Source: Syntrophomonadaceae bacterium (lineage in GTDB: Bacteria > Bacillota > Syntrophomonadia > Syntrophomonadales > Syntrophomonadaceae). From it: a DNA stretch of 17,106 bases. The notes under the pieces are model-generated. The model saw only the letters and a list, made by a program, of their open reading frames with translations. It was not told the DNA's origin and searched no databases. The stretch's first letter is position 1. Every line of letters starts with the position of its first letter. The stretch lies in the NCBI GenBank assembly GCA_031265005.1, contig JAISDD010000154.1:1-17106 (forward strand), in the 5' to 3' direction. Position numbers and translations under genes: made by a program. Of this stretch, positions 7,736 to 17,106 are shown in pieces.

Positions 7736-8670
7736 GTTTTGCCGCTGACGTACGAAACGAACTGGCCAGAATTATCCCAGATAAGGAGTGTTGCAGGAAA
7801 GCTGAGCTGCATGCAATATTTGTTACTAATGGGCAGGAATTTACTATGCCTAATGAAGAATATTTATTATTAGTTAAAGTTGAAAATGCTGCGACTGCCC
7901 GTAAAGTTTTTCAATTACTAAAAAAAACTTATTATTTACAAGCAAATGTTGAAATAGATAATAAAAAGAGATTTAATAAAACCAGAAGGTACAAAGTAAG
8001 TGCGGTTCTGGACACTGAACAAAAAAAAGATTTAGCTGATTTTAAAGTATCGTTAAATGCAAAGAATATAATCAATAGGGCATGGGTGTCTAAAAGTTGT
8101 TGCCGCAAAGCTTTTTTAAGGGGAATTTTCTTAAATCGCGGATTTATCAGTAAACCAGAAGGAAATTATCATTTAGAAATTGTATTGAACAACAGCAAAT
8201 TAGCCAGCGAATTGATTAAATTTTTTTCAAAGTTTGATTTACAAGCTCGAATTGTACAGCGGAAACAACAAATTGTAATTTATATTAAAGAAAGTGAGCA
8301 AATTGTAGATTTTTTACGAATAACCGGAGCCAGCAAAGCTTTATTGCATTTTGAAAATATTAGAATCCTAAAATCAATGCGTAACACAGTAAACAGGCAA
8401 GTAAACTGCGAGACTGCCAATTTAGCTAAAACTGTTGAAGCGGCAGTAAGACAAATAGAATTAGTAGAAAAATTAAGCATGAATGAGAAATTGGAAAATT
8501 TAGCCGCACCTTTAAATGAAATCGCGCACTTGAGGGTTTCTTACCCGGACGCGACTTTGAGAGAATTAGGGGAAATGTTAAACCCGCCTTTAAGTAAATC
8601 TGGAGTGGCTTATCATATGAGAAGATTAGAAAAAAAGGCTAATGAAATAATCGAACATGAAAAAAAATAA
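7732..8670 (+). CDS. whiA: DNA-binding protein WhiA
   Basis: WhiA is a DNA-binding protein that controls sporulation and division genes in Streptomyces and affects cell division and chromosome segregation in Bacillus subtilis. The 312-aa product begins SFAADVRNELARI, the usual N-terminus. It has a degenerate LAGLIDADG homing-endonuclease fold (including RKAFLRGIFLNRGFISKPEG, about 125-144, and YHLEIV), and ends in a helix-turn-helix (LRELGEMLNPPLSKSGVAYH then MRRLEKKANEI). The catalytic acidic residues of true homing endonucleases are not evident, as expected for WhiA. The start ATG overlaps the yvcK stop in an ATGA, implying translational coupling. rpoN begins 48 bp downstream with its own strong ribosome binding site; I see no terminator between them. 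Confidence 0.95.
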   Translation: MSFAADVRNELARIIPDKECCRKAELHAIFVTNGQEFTMPNEEYLLLVKVENAATARKVFQLLKKTYYLQANVEIDNKKRFNKTRRYKVSAVLDTEQKKDLADFKVSLNAKNIINRAWVSKSCCRKAFLRGIFLNRGFISKPEGNYHLEIVLNNSKLASELIKFFSKFDLQARIVQRKQQIVIYIKESEQIVDFLRITGASKALLHFENIRILKSMRNTVNRQVNCETANLAKTVEAAVRQIELVEKLSMNEKLENLAAPLNEIAHLRVSYPDATLRELGEMLNPPLSKSGVAYHMRRLEKKANEIIEHEKK

Positions 8671-8718
8671 TAATTTTTGCTATATTTTCTAATTATAAAC
8701 CTGAAAGGGGGGGACAAT

Positions 8719-10104
8719 ATGAAAATGGTTAACTCGTTATTTGTAGAACAACAGCAAAAGCTGATGATGACTCCTGAGTTAAGGCAGGCTATTGCTATTT
8801 TACAGATGTCTACCCTGGAGCTGAATGAATATATCCAAAACGAACTGGAAGAGAATCCTTTTTTGGAAGAGAAGGATTTGGACGATTTGGAAAATAATAC
8901 AGAAAATTCCGATGAAGATGAAGCGATACGTCTGGAAGAATGGTTAGAAGTATATCATGACCGAGATATTGACATTGGGCTGAAAGAACAAAAAGAAGAA
9001 AAAACTTATGAGAATTATTTAACTAAAGCTCCTAGTTTATTTGAGCATTTAGAATTTCAGATGCACTTGGTTGATCTGACCGAAGAAGAAATTGAAATAG
9101 GGATTTATTTGATTGGGAACCTGGATCATAACGGGTATTTGTGTATTGACTTGAATGAAGTGGCTCATAATTTAAAAGTGAGTCTGACAAAAACTGAAGA
9201 GGTATTACAAGTTATTCACTCTTTCCATCCGCATGGAGTAGGCGCGCGTAATCTGGAAGAGTGCTTGCTTTTACAATTAAAACATTACGGAAAGGAAAGC
9301 GAAATTGCCTGTAAAATTATTGAAAATCATTTAGATGATCTGGCTAAAGGCAAATTAAATAAAATAGCTTGCACATTGGCGATTTCCGTACAACAAACAC
9401 AAGAAATATGCGATTTAATTAGGACTTTAGATCCTAAACCGGGTTATCAATACAGCAGCGATCAAGAAATAAGATACATTGTCCCGGAAGTTTTTGTTGA
9501 AAACATTGACGGCGAATATGTAGTTTATGCCAATGATTTGAATTATCCTAGATTAATTGTCAGCAGGTTGTACGAAAATATATTGAGGCAGCCAGGCAGT
9601 TTCTCGGATGAAACCAGAAAATATTTTGAAGAAAAAATGGGTTCGGCTCTCTGGCTGATTCGAAGTATTGAACAAAGAAAAATGACTTTAGATAAAGTGG
9701 CCAGATGTATAGTCGATGTTCAAAGTGAATTTCTGGATAGAGGGATACAATATTTGAAACCGCTGAAACTCCAACAAATAGCGCAAATGGCCAATGTGCA
9801 CGAGTCAACTGTTAGTAGAGCGACTACCAATAAGTATATACAAACGCCGCAAGGTCTGTATGAATTAAAATATTTTTTCAGTTCCGGCATGGATTCTTAC
9901 CACGGCATGGACCGGGTTTCTTCAAAAAGTATAAAACATATGCTGGAGGGAATTATAGATAATGAGGATAATATGAAGCCGTTCAGCGACGAACAGATAG
10001 CACAGCTGTTTAAGGAAAAAGGCATAAGGATTTCCAGGCGTACTGTAGCGAAATATAGACAGGAATTAGGAATACCCTCAACTATGAGCAGAAAGAGGTA
10101 TTGA
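8719..10104 (+). CDS. rpoN: RNA polymerase sigma-54 factor
   Basis: Sigma-54 directs RNA polymerase to -24/-12 promoters and needs an ATP-driven enhancer-binding activator, none of which is in this window. The 461-aa product has the glutamine-rich Region I (about 10-55, with EQQQKLMMTPELRQAIAIL), an acidic Region II (EKDLDDLENNTENSDEDEA), the core-binding domain, a helix-turn-helix (LKLQQIAQMANVHESTVSRA), and the C-terminal RpoN box SRRTVAKYRQ, close to the ARRTVAKYRE consensus. ATG 8719 is preceded by a run of seven G's (8707-8713) that makes a strong Shine-Dalgarno site. An in-frame TTG at 8677 would extend the protein without any ribosome site or conservation. It sits between whiA and gap, the place where several Bacillota keep rpoN, sometimes followed by cggR. 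Confidence 0.96.
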   Translation: MKMVNSLFVEQQQKLMMTPELRQAIAILQMSTLELNEYIQNELEENPFLEEKDLDDLENNTENSDEDEAIRLEEWLEVYHDRDIDIGLKEQKEEKTYENYLTKAPSLFEHLEFQMHLVDLTEEEIEIGIYLIGNLDHNGYLCIDLNEVAHNLKVSLTKTEEVLQVIHSFHPHGVGARNLEECLLLQLKHYGKESEIACKIIENHLDDLAKGKLNKIACTLAISVQQTQEICDLIRTLDPKPGYQYSSDQEIRYIVPEVFVENIDGEYVVYANDLNYPRLIVSRLYENILRQPGSFSDETRKYFEEKMGSALWLIRSIEQRKMTLDKVARCIVDVQSEFLDRGIQYLKPLKLQQIAQMANVHESTVSRATTNKYIQTPQGLYELKYFFSSGMDSYHGMDRVSSKSIKHMLEGIIDNEDNMKPFSDEQIAQLFKEKGIRISRRTVAKYRQELGIPSTMSRKRY

Positions 10105-10218
10105 GATTTTAAAGTGTTAGTTTCTGTGAGTAAGGAAGCAGATGTTATAGTGGAGTTAGTTTATATTTATAGAATACGTTGGCGCAATCATAATAAGTAA
10201 AAATTTTAAAAATCGGAC

Positions 10219-10240
10219 GAGGGCGTTAAAGCCTTTCTTT
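10219..10240 (+). terminator. Weak hairpin with T-rich tail in the rpoN-gap gap
   Basis: AGGGC (10220-10224) can pair with GCCTT (10231-10235) around a GTTAAA loop, extended by a G-U pair, followed by the T-rich TTTCTTTC. It lies about 115 nt after rpoN and 16 nt before the gap ribosome binding site (GAAAGGA, 10257-10263). It could be a weak terminator of the upstream unit or an attenuator in the gap leader. The stem is short, so confidence is low. Confidence 0.3.
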
Positions 10241-10270
10241 CTATGATTAATGATGGGAAAGGATTTATTC

Positions 10271-11278
10271 ATGAGTGTGAAAATTGCCATTAATGGCTTT
10301 GGAAGAATAGGACGATTGGTAACAAGGATAGCTGCTCTAAGAAAAGACATTGAAATAGTTGCTATAAATGATTTGGCTGATATTAAATCAAGCGCGCATT
10401 TATTTAAATATGACTCGTTATATGGGATTTATGCCCATAATTTTTATTTTAAAGACAATGAATTAAATATAAATGGAAGCCAAGTTAAATATTTATCTGA
10501 ACGTGATCCGAACAGGTTGCCGTGGAAAGATCTCGGAGTGCAAATAGTGGTCGAGGGAACCGGGGTCTTTAAAAAACGCAAAGACGCCGAAGCGCATCTG
10601 GCCGCAGGCGCTGATAAAGTTGTGATAACGGCCCCGGCTAAAGATGTTGAACAAACCATTGTTATGGGGGTAAATCATCATGAGTACAAACCCGAATATA
10701 AAATAATTTCTAATGCTTCCTGTACAACTAATTGTTTAGCTCCAGTGGCTAAAGTGATTTTAGACAACTTTGGTATTGAACGCGGGGTTATGAGTACCGT
10801 TCATTCTTACACTAATGACCAGCGGGTGCTGGATTTGGAGCATGAAGATTTACGGCGCTCCAGGGCGGCGGGGCTTTCGCTGATTCCTACCACTACTGGG
10901 GCTGCAACCGCGGTAGGTTTGGTAATGCCAGCGTTAAAAGGAAAATTAGATGGCATATCTATCAGGGTTCCTACTCCGGTAGTTTCTTTGGTTGACCTTA
11001 CGGTTGAACTAACAGAACCAGCTACAGCCAAAGATTTAAATGAAAAATTTCAAAAAGCCGCTGAAGGAGAGCTGAAAGGCATTTTAAAATATACGGAAGA
11101 ACCGTTAGTTTCTTCCGATTATAAAGGAGAAAAAAGTTCAGCGGTGGTTGACGGGCTTTTGACTATGGCCGTAGAAGATAAAATAGCTAAAGTCATAGCT
11201 TGGTATGATAATGAATGGGGTTATTCATCCAGAGTAGTTGACCTTGTTTGTTATATAGCGGATAAAAGTTATAGATAA
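10271..11278 (+). CDS. gap: Glyceraldehyde-3-phosphate dehydrogenase, type I
   Basis: It oxidises and phosphorylates glyceraldehyde-3-phosphate to 1,3-bisphosphoglycerate with NAD(P). The 335-aa product has the Rossmann loop NGFGRIGR (8-15), Asp34 in AINDLAD, which is the usual contact to the adenosine ribose of NAD, the active-site SNASCTTNC with Cys151, and His178 in STVHSYTNDQ. The phosphate-binding SLIPTTTGAA and the C-terminal WYDNEWGYSSRVVDL are also present. ATG 10271 is chosen because GAAAGGA (10257-10263) lies 7 nt upstream; ATGs at 10250 and 10253 precede that site and would give a non-conserved extension. It heads the glycolytic block and is followed 52 bp later by pgk. Whether it works mainly in glycolysis or gluconeogenesis cannot be read from the sequence; the operon context favours glycolysis. 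Confidence 0.97.
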   Translation: MSVKIAINGFGRIGRLVTRIAALRKDIEIVAINDLADIKSSAHLFKYDSLYGIYAHNFYFKDNELNINGSQVKYLSERDPNRLPWKDLGVQIVVEGTGVFKKRKDAEAHLAAGADKVVITAPAKDVEQTIVMGVNHHEYKPEYKIISNASCTTNCLAPVAKVILDNFGIERGVMSTVHSYTNDQRVLDLEHEDLRRSRAAGLSLIPTTTGAATAVGLVMPALKGKLDGISIRVPTPVVSLVDLTVELTEPATAKDLNEKFQKAAEGELKGILKYTEEPLVSSDYKGEKSSAVVDGLLTMAVEDKIAKVIAWYDNEWGYSSRVVDLVCYIADKSYR

Positions 11279-11330
11279 ATTTCAGGAACTATAAAATGTT
11301 TTGCGAACCATTAAGATGGGGGTGTTCGGG

Positions 11331-12533
11331 ATGCGCAGCATGAAAAATGCTGACATGCAGGGAAGAAAAGTTGTTTTACGAGTTGATTTTAATGTGCCGT
11401 TGAACGATGAAGGCGAAATAATCGACGATACTAAAATGAGAGCGGCGTTACCAACTATAAGATATATACTTGAACAGAATGCGGCTATCATACTAATGAG
11501 CCATTTGGGACGGCCGAACGGCAAACCGCAGATGAAATACAGCCTTAAAAACGTTGCTCGGCATTTACAGGATTTATTGGAATTACCAGTTATTATGGCT
11601 GACGACAGTATCGGTCCGGCTGTTCAAAAGCAAGTAGAGCAATTACAGCCAGGAAATATTTTATTGTTGGAAAATGTGAGATTTTATGCGGAAGAAGAAA
11701 AAAACGACCCTGTGTATGCTGAAAAATTAGCGGCTTGGGGAGATATATATGTAAACGATGCTTTTGGGACTGCTCATAGGGCGCATTGCTCTACATCTGG
11801 AATTGCGGAATTTTTGCCTTCTTATGCGGGATTTTTGCTGGAAAAAGAAGTGAACATGCTTAGTAAAGTATTAGAAAATCCTAAAAAACCTAGCATGGCT
11901 ATACTAGGAGGAGCCAAAATATCTGACAAATTAGGGCTGATCGATAATCTTTTAGAACACATGGAATATATTTTAATTGGCGGAGGCATGGCCAATACTT
12001 TTATAAAGGCGTTAGGATATGAAATTGGCAGTTCTTTATATGATCCTCAATTTATTGACGGAGCTGATCGTTTATTGCTTAAAGCGCAAAAAGCTGGAGT
12101 TAAATTACTTTTGCCGGCTGACGTGGTAATAGCCGGGGAAGTTTCGGCAAAAGCTGAAGCGCGGGTCGTAAACATAGATGAAGTGCCGGCTGGTATGAAA
12201 ATATTGGATATTGGCCCTAAAACTATTGAAATGTTTAAAGAGGCCATTAAGCAGGCTAAAACTATCATATGGAATGGGCCTTTGGGAGTTTATGAATATC
12301 CGCAGTTTGCCCAGGGCACTAAACAAATAGCTAAGGCTTTCGCTGATTCTGACGCTGTTACCATAATTGGAGGCGGAGATTCTGCGGCGGCTGTTCAGGA
12401 TTTAGGTTTGGAACGTAACCTAACACATATTTCGACCGGCGGCGGAGCAGCGTTAGAATTTTTAGAAGGGCTGCAATTGCCGGGAGTGCTTGCCTGCCAA
12501 GATGATATCGCCAATATTGCGGTTCAGATTTAA
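11331..12533 (+). CDS. pgk: Phosphoglycerate kinase
   Basis: It transfers phosphate from 1,3-bisphosphoglycerate to ADP, the first ATP-yielding step of lower glycolysis. The 400-aa product has the N-terminal substrate-binding RVDFNVPL (17-24), SHLGRPNG, the basic-patch region NDAFGTAHRAHCST, the hinge and nucleotide domain motifs ILGGAKISDKLGLI and IIWNGPLGVYE, and the C-terminal IGGGDSAAAV and STGGGA loops. ATG 11331 is preferred because GATGGGGGTG ends 7 nt upstream and the protein then starts MRSMKNADMQGRKV, as in relatives. A TTG at 11301 and ATGs at 11316 and 11340 are in-frame alternatives. It lies between gap and tpiA on the same strand with a 62-bp gap to tpiA. Confidence 0.97.
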   Translation: MRSMKNADMQGRKVVLRVDFNVPLNDEGEIIDDTKMRAALPTIRYILEQNAAIILMSHLGRPNGKPQMKYSLKNVARHLQDLLELPVIMADDSIGPAVQKQVEQLQPGNILLLENVRFYAEEEKNDPVYAEKLAAWGDIYVNDAFGTAHRAHCSTSGIAEFLPSYAGFLLEKEVNMLSKVLENPKKPSMAILGGAKISDKLGLIDNLLEHMEYILIGGGMANTFIKALGYEIGSSLYDPQFIDGADRLLLKAQKAGVKLLLPADVVIAGEVSAKAEARVVNIDEVPAGMKILDIGPKTIEMFKEAIKQAKTIIWNGPLGVYEYPQFAQGTKQIAKAFADSDAVTIIGGGDSAAAVQDLGLERNLTHISTGGGAALEFLEGLQLPGVLACQDDIANIAVQI

Positions 12534-12595
12534 CTTTAACCCAGTAGTCAGTATAGCATTGAAGGTCCTTATTTCAAAACAAGGAGATTTAAAAC

Positions 12596-13342
12596 TTGAG
12601 AAAACCCTTGATAATTGCTAATTGGAAAATGAATAAGACTATTTCCGAAACGGAGCAATATGCTCAAGAGTTTTTGAGACTAATAGATGACACAGAACAG
12701 CTCGATTTAGTTATATGCCCGCCTTTTACCGGACTGGAAAAACTTAAAGCAGTGTGCAAAGAACAGGTAAATTTAGGGGCGCAGAATATGTTTTGGGAAG
12801 TTTCCGGAGCATATACCGGTGAAATATCTGCGGATATGCTTCTATCATGCGGATGCAGCTATGTGATCCTAGGACATTCAGAACGCCGGCAGTTATTTAA
12901 TGAAAATAATTATATAATTAATAGTAAATTGAGGATAGCTATAGAAAAAAACCTCATTCCTGTTCTTTGTGTGGGGGAGACTTTACAGCAGCGAGAAAAT
13001 AAACTAGCATATGATGTAATAAGAGAACAGCTAAGGGAAGGCCTGGCGGGATTAGAGCCGCCTGGCCGCTGGGCGGTTGCTTACGAACCGGTTTGGGCGA
13101 TAGGAACAGGAGTGAACGCTCACCCTGATGATGCCCAAACTATGGCAATGTTTATAAGGTCAGAACTGGGTATGCTGAATAAGGCTTTATATGACTATAC
13201 CAGAATATTGTACGGGGGCAGCGTTACGGAAAACAATGCCGCTGATTTTTTTGCACAAGCTGATATTGACGGCGCGTTAGTAGGAGGAGCCAGCTTAAAC
13301 GCGGCAACATTTGTTAACATTATAAGGAAATATAATTACTGA
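12596..13342 (+). CDS. tpiA: Triosephosphate isomerase
   Basis: It interconverts dihydroxyacetone phosphate and glyceraldehyde-3-phosphate. The 248-aa TIM barrel has all catalytic residues: Asn9 and Lys11 in IANWKMN, His94 in LGHSERR, and Glu164 in AYEPVWAIGTG, whose following residues form the mobile loop; YGGSV and VGGASL bind the phosphate. The start codon is TTG at 12596, set by AAGGAG (12581-12586) nine nt upstream and by the conserved MRKPLIIANWK beginning; no ATG is available nearby. The stop TGA shares its last base with the gpmI ATG (TGATG), so gpmI translation is probably coupled. Confidence 0.97.
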   Translation: MRKPLIIANWKMNKTISETEQYAQEFLRLIDDTEQLDLVICPPFTGLEKLKAVCKEQVNLGAQNMFWEVSGAYTGEISADMLLSCGCSYVILGHSERRQLFNENNYIINSKLRIAIEKNLIPVLCVGETLQQRENKLAYDVIREQLREGLAGLEPPGRWAVAYEPVWAIGTGVNAHPDDAQTMAMFIRSELGMLNKALYDYTRILYGGSVTENNAADFFAQADIDGALVGGASLNAATFVNIIRKYNY

Positions 13343-14880
13343 TGATTAAGAAACCCTTTGTATTGATGATTTTAGATGGTTGGGGCGAAAGAGAAGCGGC
13401 GGAAGATAATGCGGTAACTCTGGCGGATCCAGTTAATTTTTGTGCGTTAAAACACAAATATCCTTACACTTTATTGCGTTGCTGTGGTTTGGATGTAGGG
13501 CTTCCTGGCGGACAGATGGGAAATTCGGAAGTAGGGCATTTAAATATTGGCTCAGGGCGGGTGGTATATCAGGAATTAACCCGAATCAGTAAAGATATTG
13601 CGGAAGGGTCTTTTTATGAAAACGAAAAACTTTTAGAAGCTATAAACTCGGCTCGTCAGAATAACCGCGCGGTTCATTTGTTAGGTTTAGTGTCCGACGG
13701 AAGTGTGCATAGCGCCATGGAGCACATATACGCGCTTTTGAAAATGTGTAAAATTAACCAAATGAAAAAAGTTTTTATACATGCTTTTCTGGATGGACGC
13801 GATGTGGCTCCTCAAAGCGCCGGTAATTTTATCGCTCAGCTAGAGGACAAGATGTCGGATCTAGGAATAGGGAAAGTTTCTACCATGGGAGGACGATTTT
13901 ATGGAATGGACCGGGATAAACACTGGGATCGGGTCGCTAAAGCGTATAAAGCTATGGTTTTGGGAGAAGGGCGCAAATTTGTTTATCCTCAGGCTGCGAT
14001 TACTGCCAGCTATGAAGAACATATTTATGATGAATTTATAGAACCGGTGGTTATAGTTGATGAAAACGCTCAGCCAGTAGGTTTGCTAGAAGATCAAGAC
14101 AGCATAATCTTTTTTAATTTTAGAGCCGATAGAGCCCGGCAGATTACTAGGGCTTTTGTAGAAGCTGATTTTAAAGAATTCGAGCGAATTAAATGGCCGC
14201 AGGTCTATTTTGCCGGGATGACTCAATATGATGAAAAAAGCCCGGCAGCCGTGGCTTTTCTGCCGCAAAACTTAACTGACACGTTAGGCGAAGTACTGGC
14301 GCAAAATCATATGCGGCAACTGAGAATAGCCGAAACAGAAAAATATGCTCATGTTACCTTTTTTTTCAATGGCGGTTTAGAAAAAGCGAATGACGGGGAA
14401 GACCGCATTTTAATCAACTCTCCTCAGGTAGAGACTTATAACATGAAGCCGGAAATGAGCGCTTATGAAATTACTGAACGCGTACTGGCTGAAATGAAAA
14501 GAAATCACTATGACGTTATAATAATCAATTATGCTAACGCCGATATGGTAGGGCATACTGGCGTATTAAGCGCTGCGGTGCAGGCGGTTAAAGCTGTAGA
14601 TGAATGTTTGAAAAAAGTAGTTGATTTGGTTTTGGAATTGGACGGAAGCATGATAATAACAGCCGATCATGGTAATTGTGAAATGATGGTTCATCCGGAA
14701 ACTAAAAGCCCGTTGACCTCGCATACTCTTAGCTTGGTACCGTTTATTTTGATTTCTTCCGCTTATGAAAACTGTCAATTACGTGATGACGCGGCTCTAT
14801 GTGATATTGCCCCCACTATATTAAACCTGTTAAAATTAAAGAAACCGCCTGAAATGACAGGACGTGACATTATTAAATAA
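13342..14880 (+). CDS. gpmI: 2,3-bisphosphoglycerate-independent phosphoglycerate mutase
   Basis: It converts 3-phosphoglycerate to 2-phosphoglycerate through a phosphoserine enzyme, using two Mn2+ ions and no bisphosphoglycerate cofactor. The 512-aa product belongs to the alkaline phosphatase superfamily. Visible motifs are LDGWG with metal ligand Asp12, the catalytic Ser62 in GNSEVGHLNIG, HAFLDGRDVAP, GGRFYGMDRD, the FNFRADRARQ segment, NYANADMVGHTG with metal-binding Asp/His, and ITADHGNCE near the C-terminus. ATG 13342 overlaps the tpiA stop by one base, with AAGGAAA (13324-13330) upstream. Dependence on Mn2+ makes this isoform pH-sensitive in spore formers, but that is family knowledge and not shown here. 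eno follows after 52 bp. Confidence 0.97.
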   Translation: MIKKPFVLMILDGWGEREAAEDNAVTLADPVNFCALKHKYPYTLLRCCGLDVGLPGGQMGNSEVGHLNIGSGRVVYQELTRISKDIAEGSFYENEKLLEAINSARQNNRAVHLLGLVSDGSVHSAMEHIYALLKMCKINQMKKVFIHAFLDGRDVAPQSAGNFIAQLEDKMSDLGIGKVSTMGGRFYGMDRDKHWDRVAKAYKAMVLGEGRKFVYPQAAITASYEEHIYDEFIEPVVIVDENAQPVGLLEDQDSIIFFNFRADRARQITRAFVEADFKEFERIKWPQVYFAGMTQYDEKSPAAVAFLPQNLTDTLGEVLAQNHMRQLRIAETEKYAHVTFFFNGGLEKANDGEDRILINSPQVETYNMKPEMSAYEITERVLAEMKRNHYDVIIINYANADMVGHTGVLSAAVQAVKAVDECLKKVVDLVLELDGSMIITADHGNCEMMVHPETKSPLTSHTLSLVPFILISSAYENCQLRDDAALCDIAPTILNLLKLKKPPEMTGRDIIK

Positions 14881-14920
14881 AATAAATGCTGCCAGCGGTC
14901 GAAAACTAATAATAAATTGA

Positions 14921-16216
<1,296 letters not shown>

Positions 16217-16233
16217 TTCTTCAATAGGCGCTA

Positions 16234-16263
16234 TTGCGTTTACCAATGTCAGTGTGGTATCAT
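16234..16263 (+). promoter_or_regulatory. Possible promoter for secG
   Basis: TTGCGT (16234-16239) is followed after 18 nt by TATCAT (16258-16263), which carries an extended TGG immediately upstream (16255-16257). Transcription would start near 16270, about 30 nt before secG. It could let secG be made independently of the glycolytic genes. Both boxes deviate from consensus, so this is moderate evidence. Confidence 0.4.
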
Positions 16264-16298
16264 TTCAGTGTTATGGCTGAAAAGCAGGAGGTAATGAT

Positions 16299-16526
16299 AT
16301 GAGAATATTTTTAGTAATATTAGAATTATTGAGTTCTTTAGTATTGATCTCTTCAGTGATTTTACAATCGGGGAAAAGCGCTGGTTTATCCGGAAGTATA
16401 ACGGGAGGCAGTGAGGCAATATTTGGGAGCAAGAAAAAAGGTTTGGATTCGCTGTTATCTAAGGTTACAGCCATTGATGCTGCTATATTTTTAATAATTT
16501 CTTTAATTTTAAGTTTAAGGTATTAA
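16299..16526 (+). CDS. secG: Preprotein translocase subunit SecG
   Basis: SecG is the small accessory membrane subunit of the SecYEG protein-export channel. The 75-aa product has two hydrophobic helices (about residues 3-22 and 58-73) joined by the conserved loop LQSGKSAGLSGSITGGSE followed by IFGSKKKG, which is diagnostic of the family. A strong AGGAGGT (about 16287-16293) precedes ATG 16299. The placement after eno and before a carboxylesterase is the standard Bacillota order; rnr, smpB and ssrA are commonly next but lie beyond this window. It is closed by a hairpin terminator. Confidence 0.94.
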   Translation: MRIFLVILELLSSLVLISSVILQSGKSAGLSGSITGGSEAIFGSKKKGLDSLLSKVTAIDAAIFLIISLILSLRY

Positions 16527-16552
16527 TAAAAATATATTAATCACGCATAGTT

Positions 16553-16582
16553 AGAGCAGGGATCAAAACCTGCTCTTTCTTG
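16553..16582 (+). terminator. Rho-independent terminator after secG
   Basis: AGAGCAGG (16553-16560) pairs perfectly with CCTGCTCT (16569-16576) across an 8-nt loop, and a T-rich tract TTTCTTG follows. The T-tract is interrupted, so termination may be partial. It separates secG from the carboxylesterase, and is the clearest terminator in the window. Confidence 0.7.
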
Positions 16583-16654
16583 TATTCAGAAAAGTTTATT
16601 TTGGGTCTTTTCAGCGAAGAATGTAAAGATGGCGGAAGTTTCAGAGGGATTTTG

Positions 16655-17106
16655 ATGAATAAGTTAAGTTTTTTTTTAACACATGCTGAAAATCGGAAAA
16701 TAGCTTTGCTTTTTATTCATGGATTTACGGCTACACCATCTGAACTCTATCCTACTGCCCGGATTATATATCAGACAGGAGAAATAAATGTTATGGGAGT
16801 TTTACTGCCGGGGCATGGAAGTACCCCCGGACAGCTTAATAAAGCTTCTTGGCAGGATTGGTATCAGGAAGTAAATGATAAAATAGATTTTTTAAAGCGT
16901 AAATATCAAAAAATATTTATAGCAGGGCTTTCAATGGGGTCTTTACTGGCTTTGGCCGCAGCTGAACGGCGGCAGGATTTAGCGGGTATCATATTAATCA
17001 ATATACCGGTGCTTTTTAAGGATAAAAAAATCAACATACCATTAATTTCCATACTCAGTTGGTTTAAAAAATATTGGCTAAAAGGAAACAGTCCGGAAAT
17101 TTTTAA
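16655..17106 (+). CDS. Alpha/beta hydrolase, probable carboxylesterase (3' end outside window)
   Basis: The reading frame is open from ATG 16655 to the window end, about 150 codons, so the C-terminal portion with the catalytic Asp and His is missing. The visible part has the oxyanion-hole motif FIHGFTATPSE (residues 20-30), the LPGHGSTPG loop (51-59) and the nucleophile elbow GLSMGS with Ser93. These match the Bacillota carboxylesterase (Est/YvaK-like) family that normally follows secG. Closely related sequences include monoacylglycerol lipases, so the exact substrate is open. GAGGG (16644-16648) six nt upstream supports the start. There is no signal peptide, so it is likely cytoplasmic. The gene is not truncated biologically, only by the window edge. 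Confidence 0.88.
   Translation, partial: MNKLSFFLTHAENRKIALLFIHGFTATPSELYPTARIIYQTGEINVMGVLLPGHGSTPGQLNKASWQDWYQEVNDKIDFLKRKYQKIFIAGLSMGSLLALAAAERRQDLAGIILINIPVLFKDKKINIPLISILSWFKKYWLKGNSPEIF

Noticed and set aside
10179..10210. TTGGCGC before gap as a sigma-54 -24 element (given the neighbouring rpoN)
   Set aside because: There is no GC dinucleotide at the required 10-base spacing, so the -12 element is missing.

Overview
The window reads as an ordinary, densely coded stretch of chromosome from a low-to-moderate GC member of the Bacillota (Firmicutes), probably an anaerobe of the Clostridia/Peptococcia/Negativicutes type. The evidence is the uvrA-uvrC pair, the rapZ-yvcK(glmR)-whiA trio, a sigma-54 gene, a gap-pgk-tpiA-gpmI-eno-secG block followed by a carboxylesterase, strong AGGAGG-type ribosome binding sites, and ATG, GTG and TTG starts. 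Every gene I can support is on the + strand. I cannot name the genus from sequence alone.

Layout. 1-1057: the 3' end of uvrA, cut by the window edge. 1085-2887: complete uvrC. 2888-3190: a non-coding gap with a dyad just after uvrC, a TATAAT box and a potentially structured leader closed by an 11-bp helix. 3191-4321: a DUF362 protein with two [4Fe-4S] clusters, standing alone. 4322-4654: a second AT-rich gap with three copies of TTTCCCAA and an orphan AGGAGG. 4655-5686: a bifunctional phosphoglucose/phosphomannose isomerase. 5858-8670: rapZ-yvcK-whiA, tightly packed (0-bp gap, then a 4-bp ATGA overlap) behind an extended -10 promoter, then rpoN 48 bp downstream. 10271-16216: lower glycolysis, gap-pgk-tpiA-gpmI-eno. 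16299-16526: secG, with its own promoter candidate and followed by a hairpin terminator. 16655 to the edge: an alpha/beta hydrolase (carboxylesterase) that runs off the window.

How it fits together. UvrA and UvrC belong to nucleotide excision repair. The isomerase feeds fructose-6-phosphate and mannose-6-phosphate pools, and RapZ and YvcK/GlmR control amino-sugar and cell-wall precursor flux in other bacteria, so their adjacency is coherent. The five glycolytic genes convert glyceraldehyde-3-phosphate to phosphoenolpyruvate. The CggR-type repressor that heads this operon in Bacillus is absent, and rpoN sits in its place.

I found no mobile element, CRISPR array, tRNA or rRNA. No strong candidate for a new multi-gene system is visible. 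The least explained DNA is the two intergenic gaps flanking the DUF362 gene.
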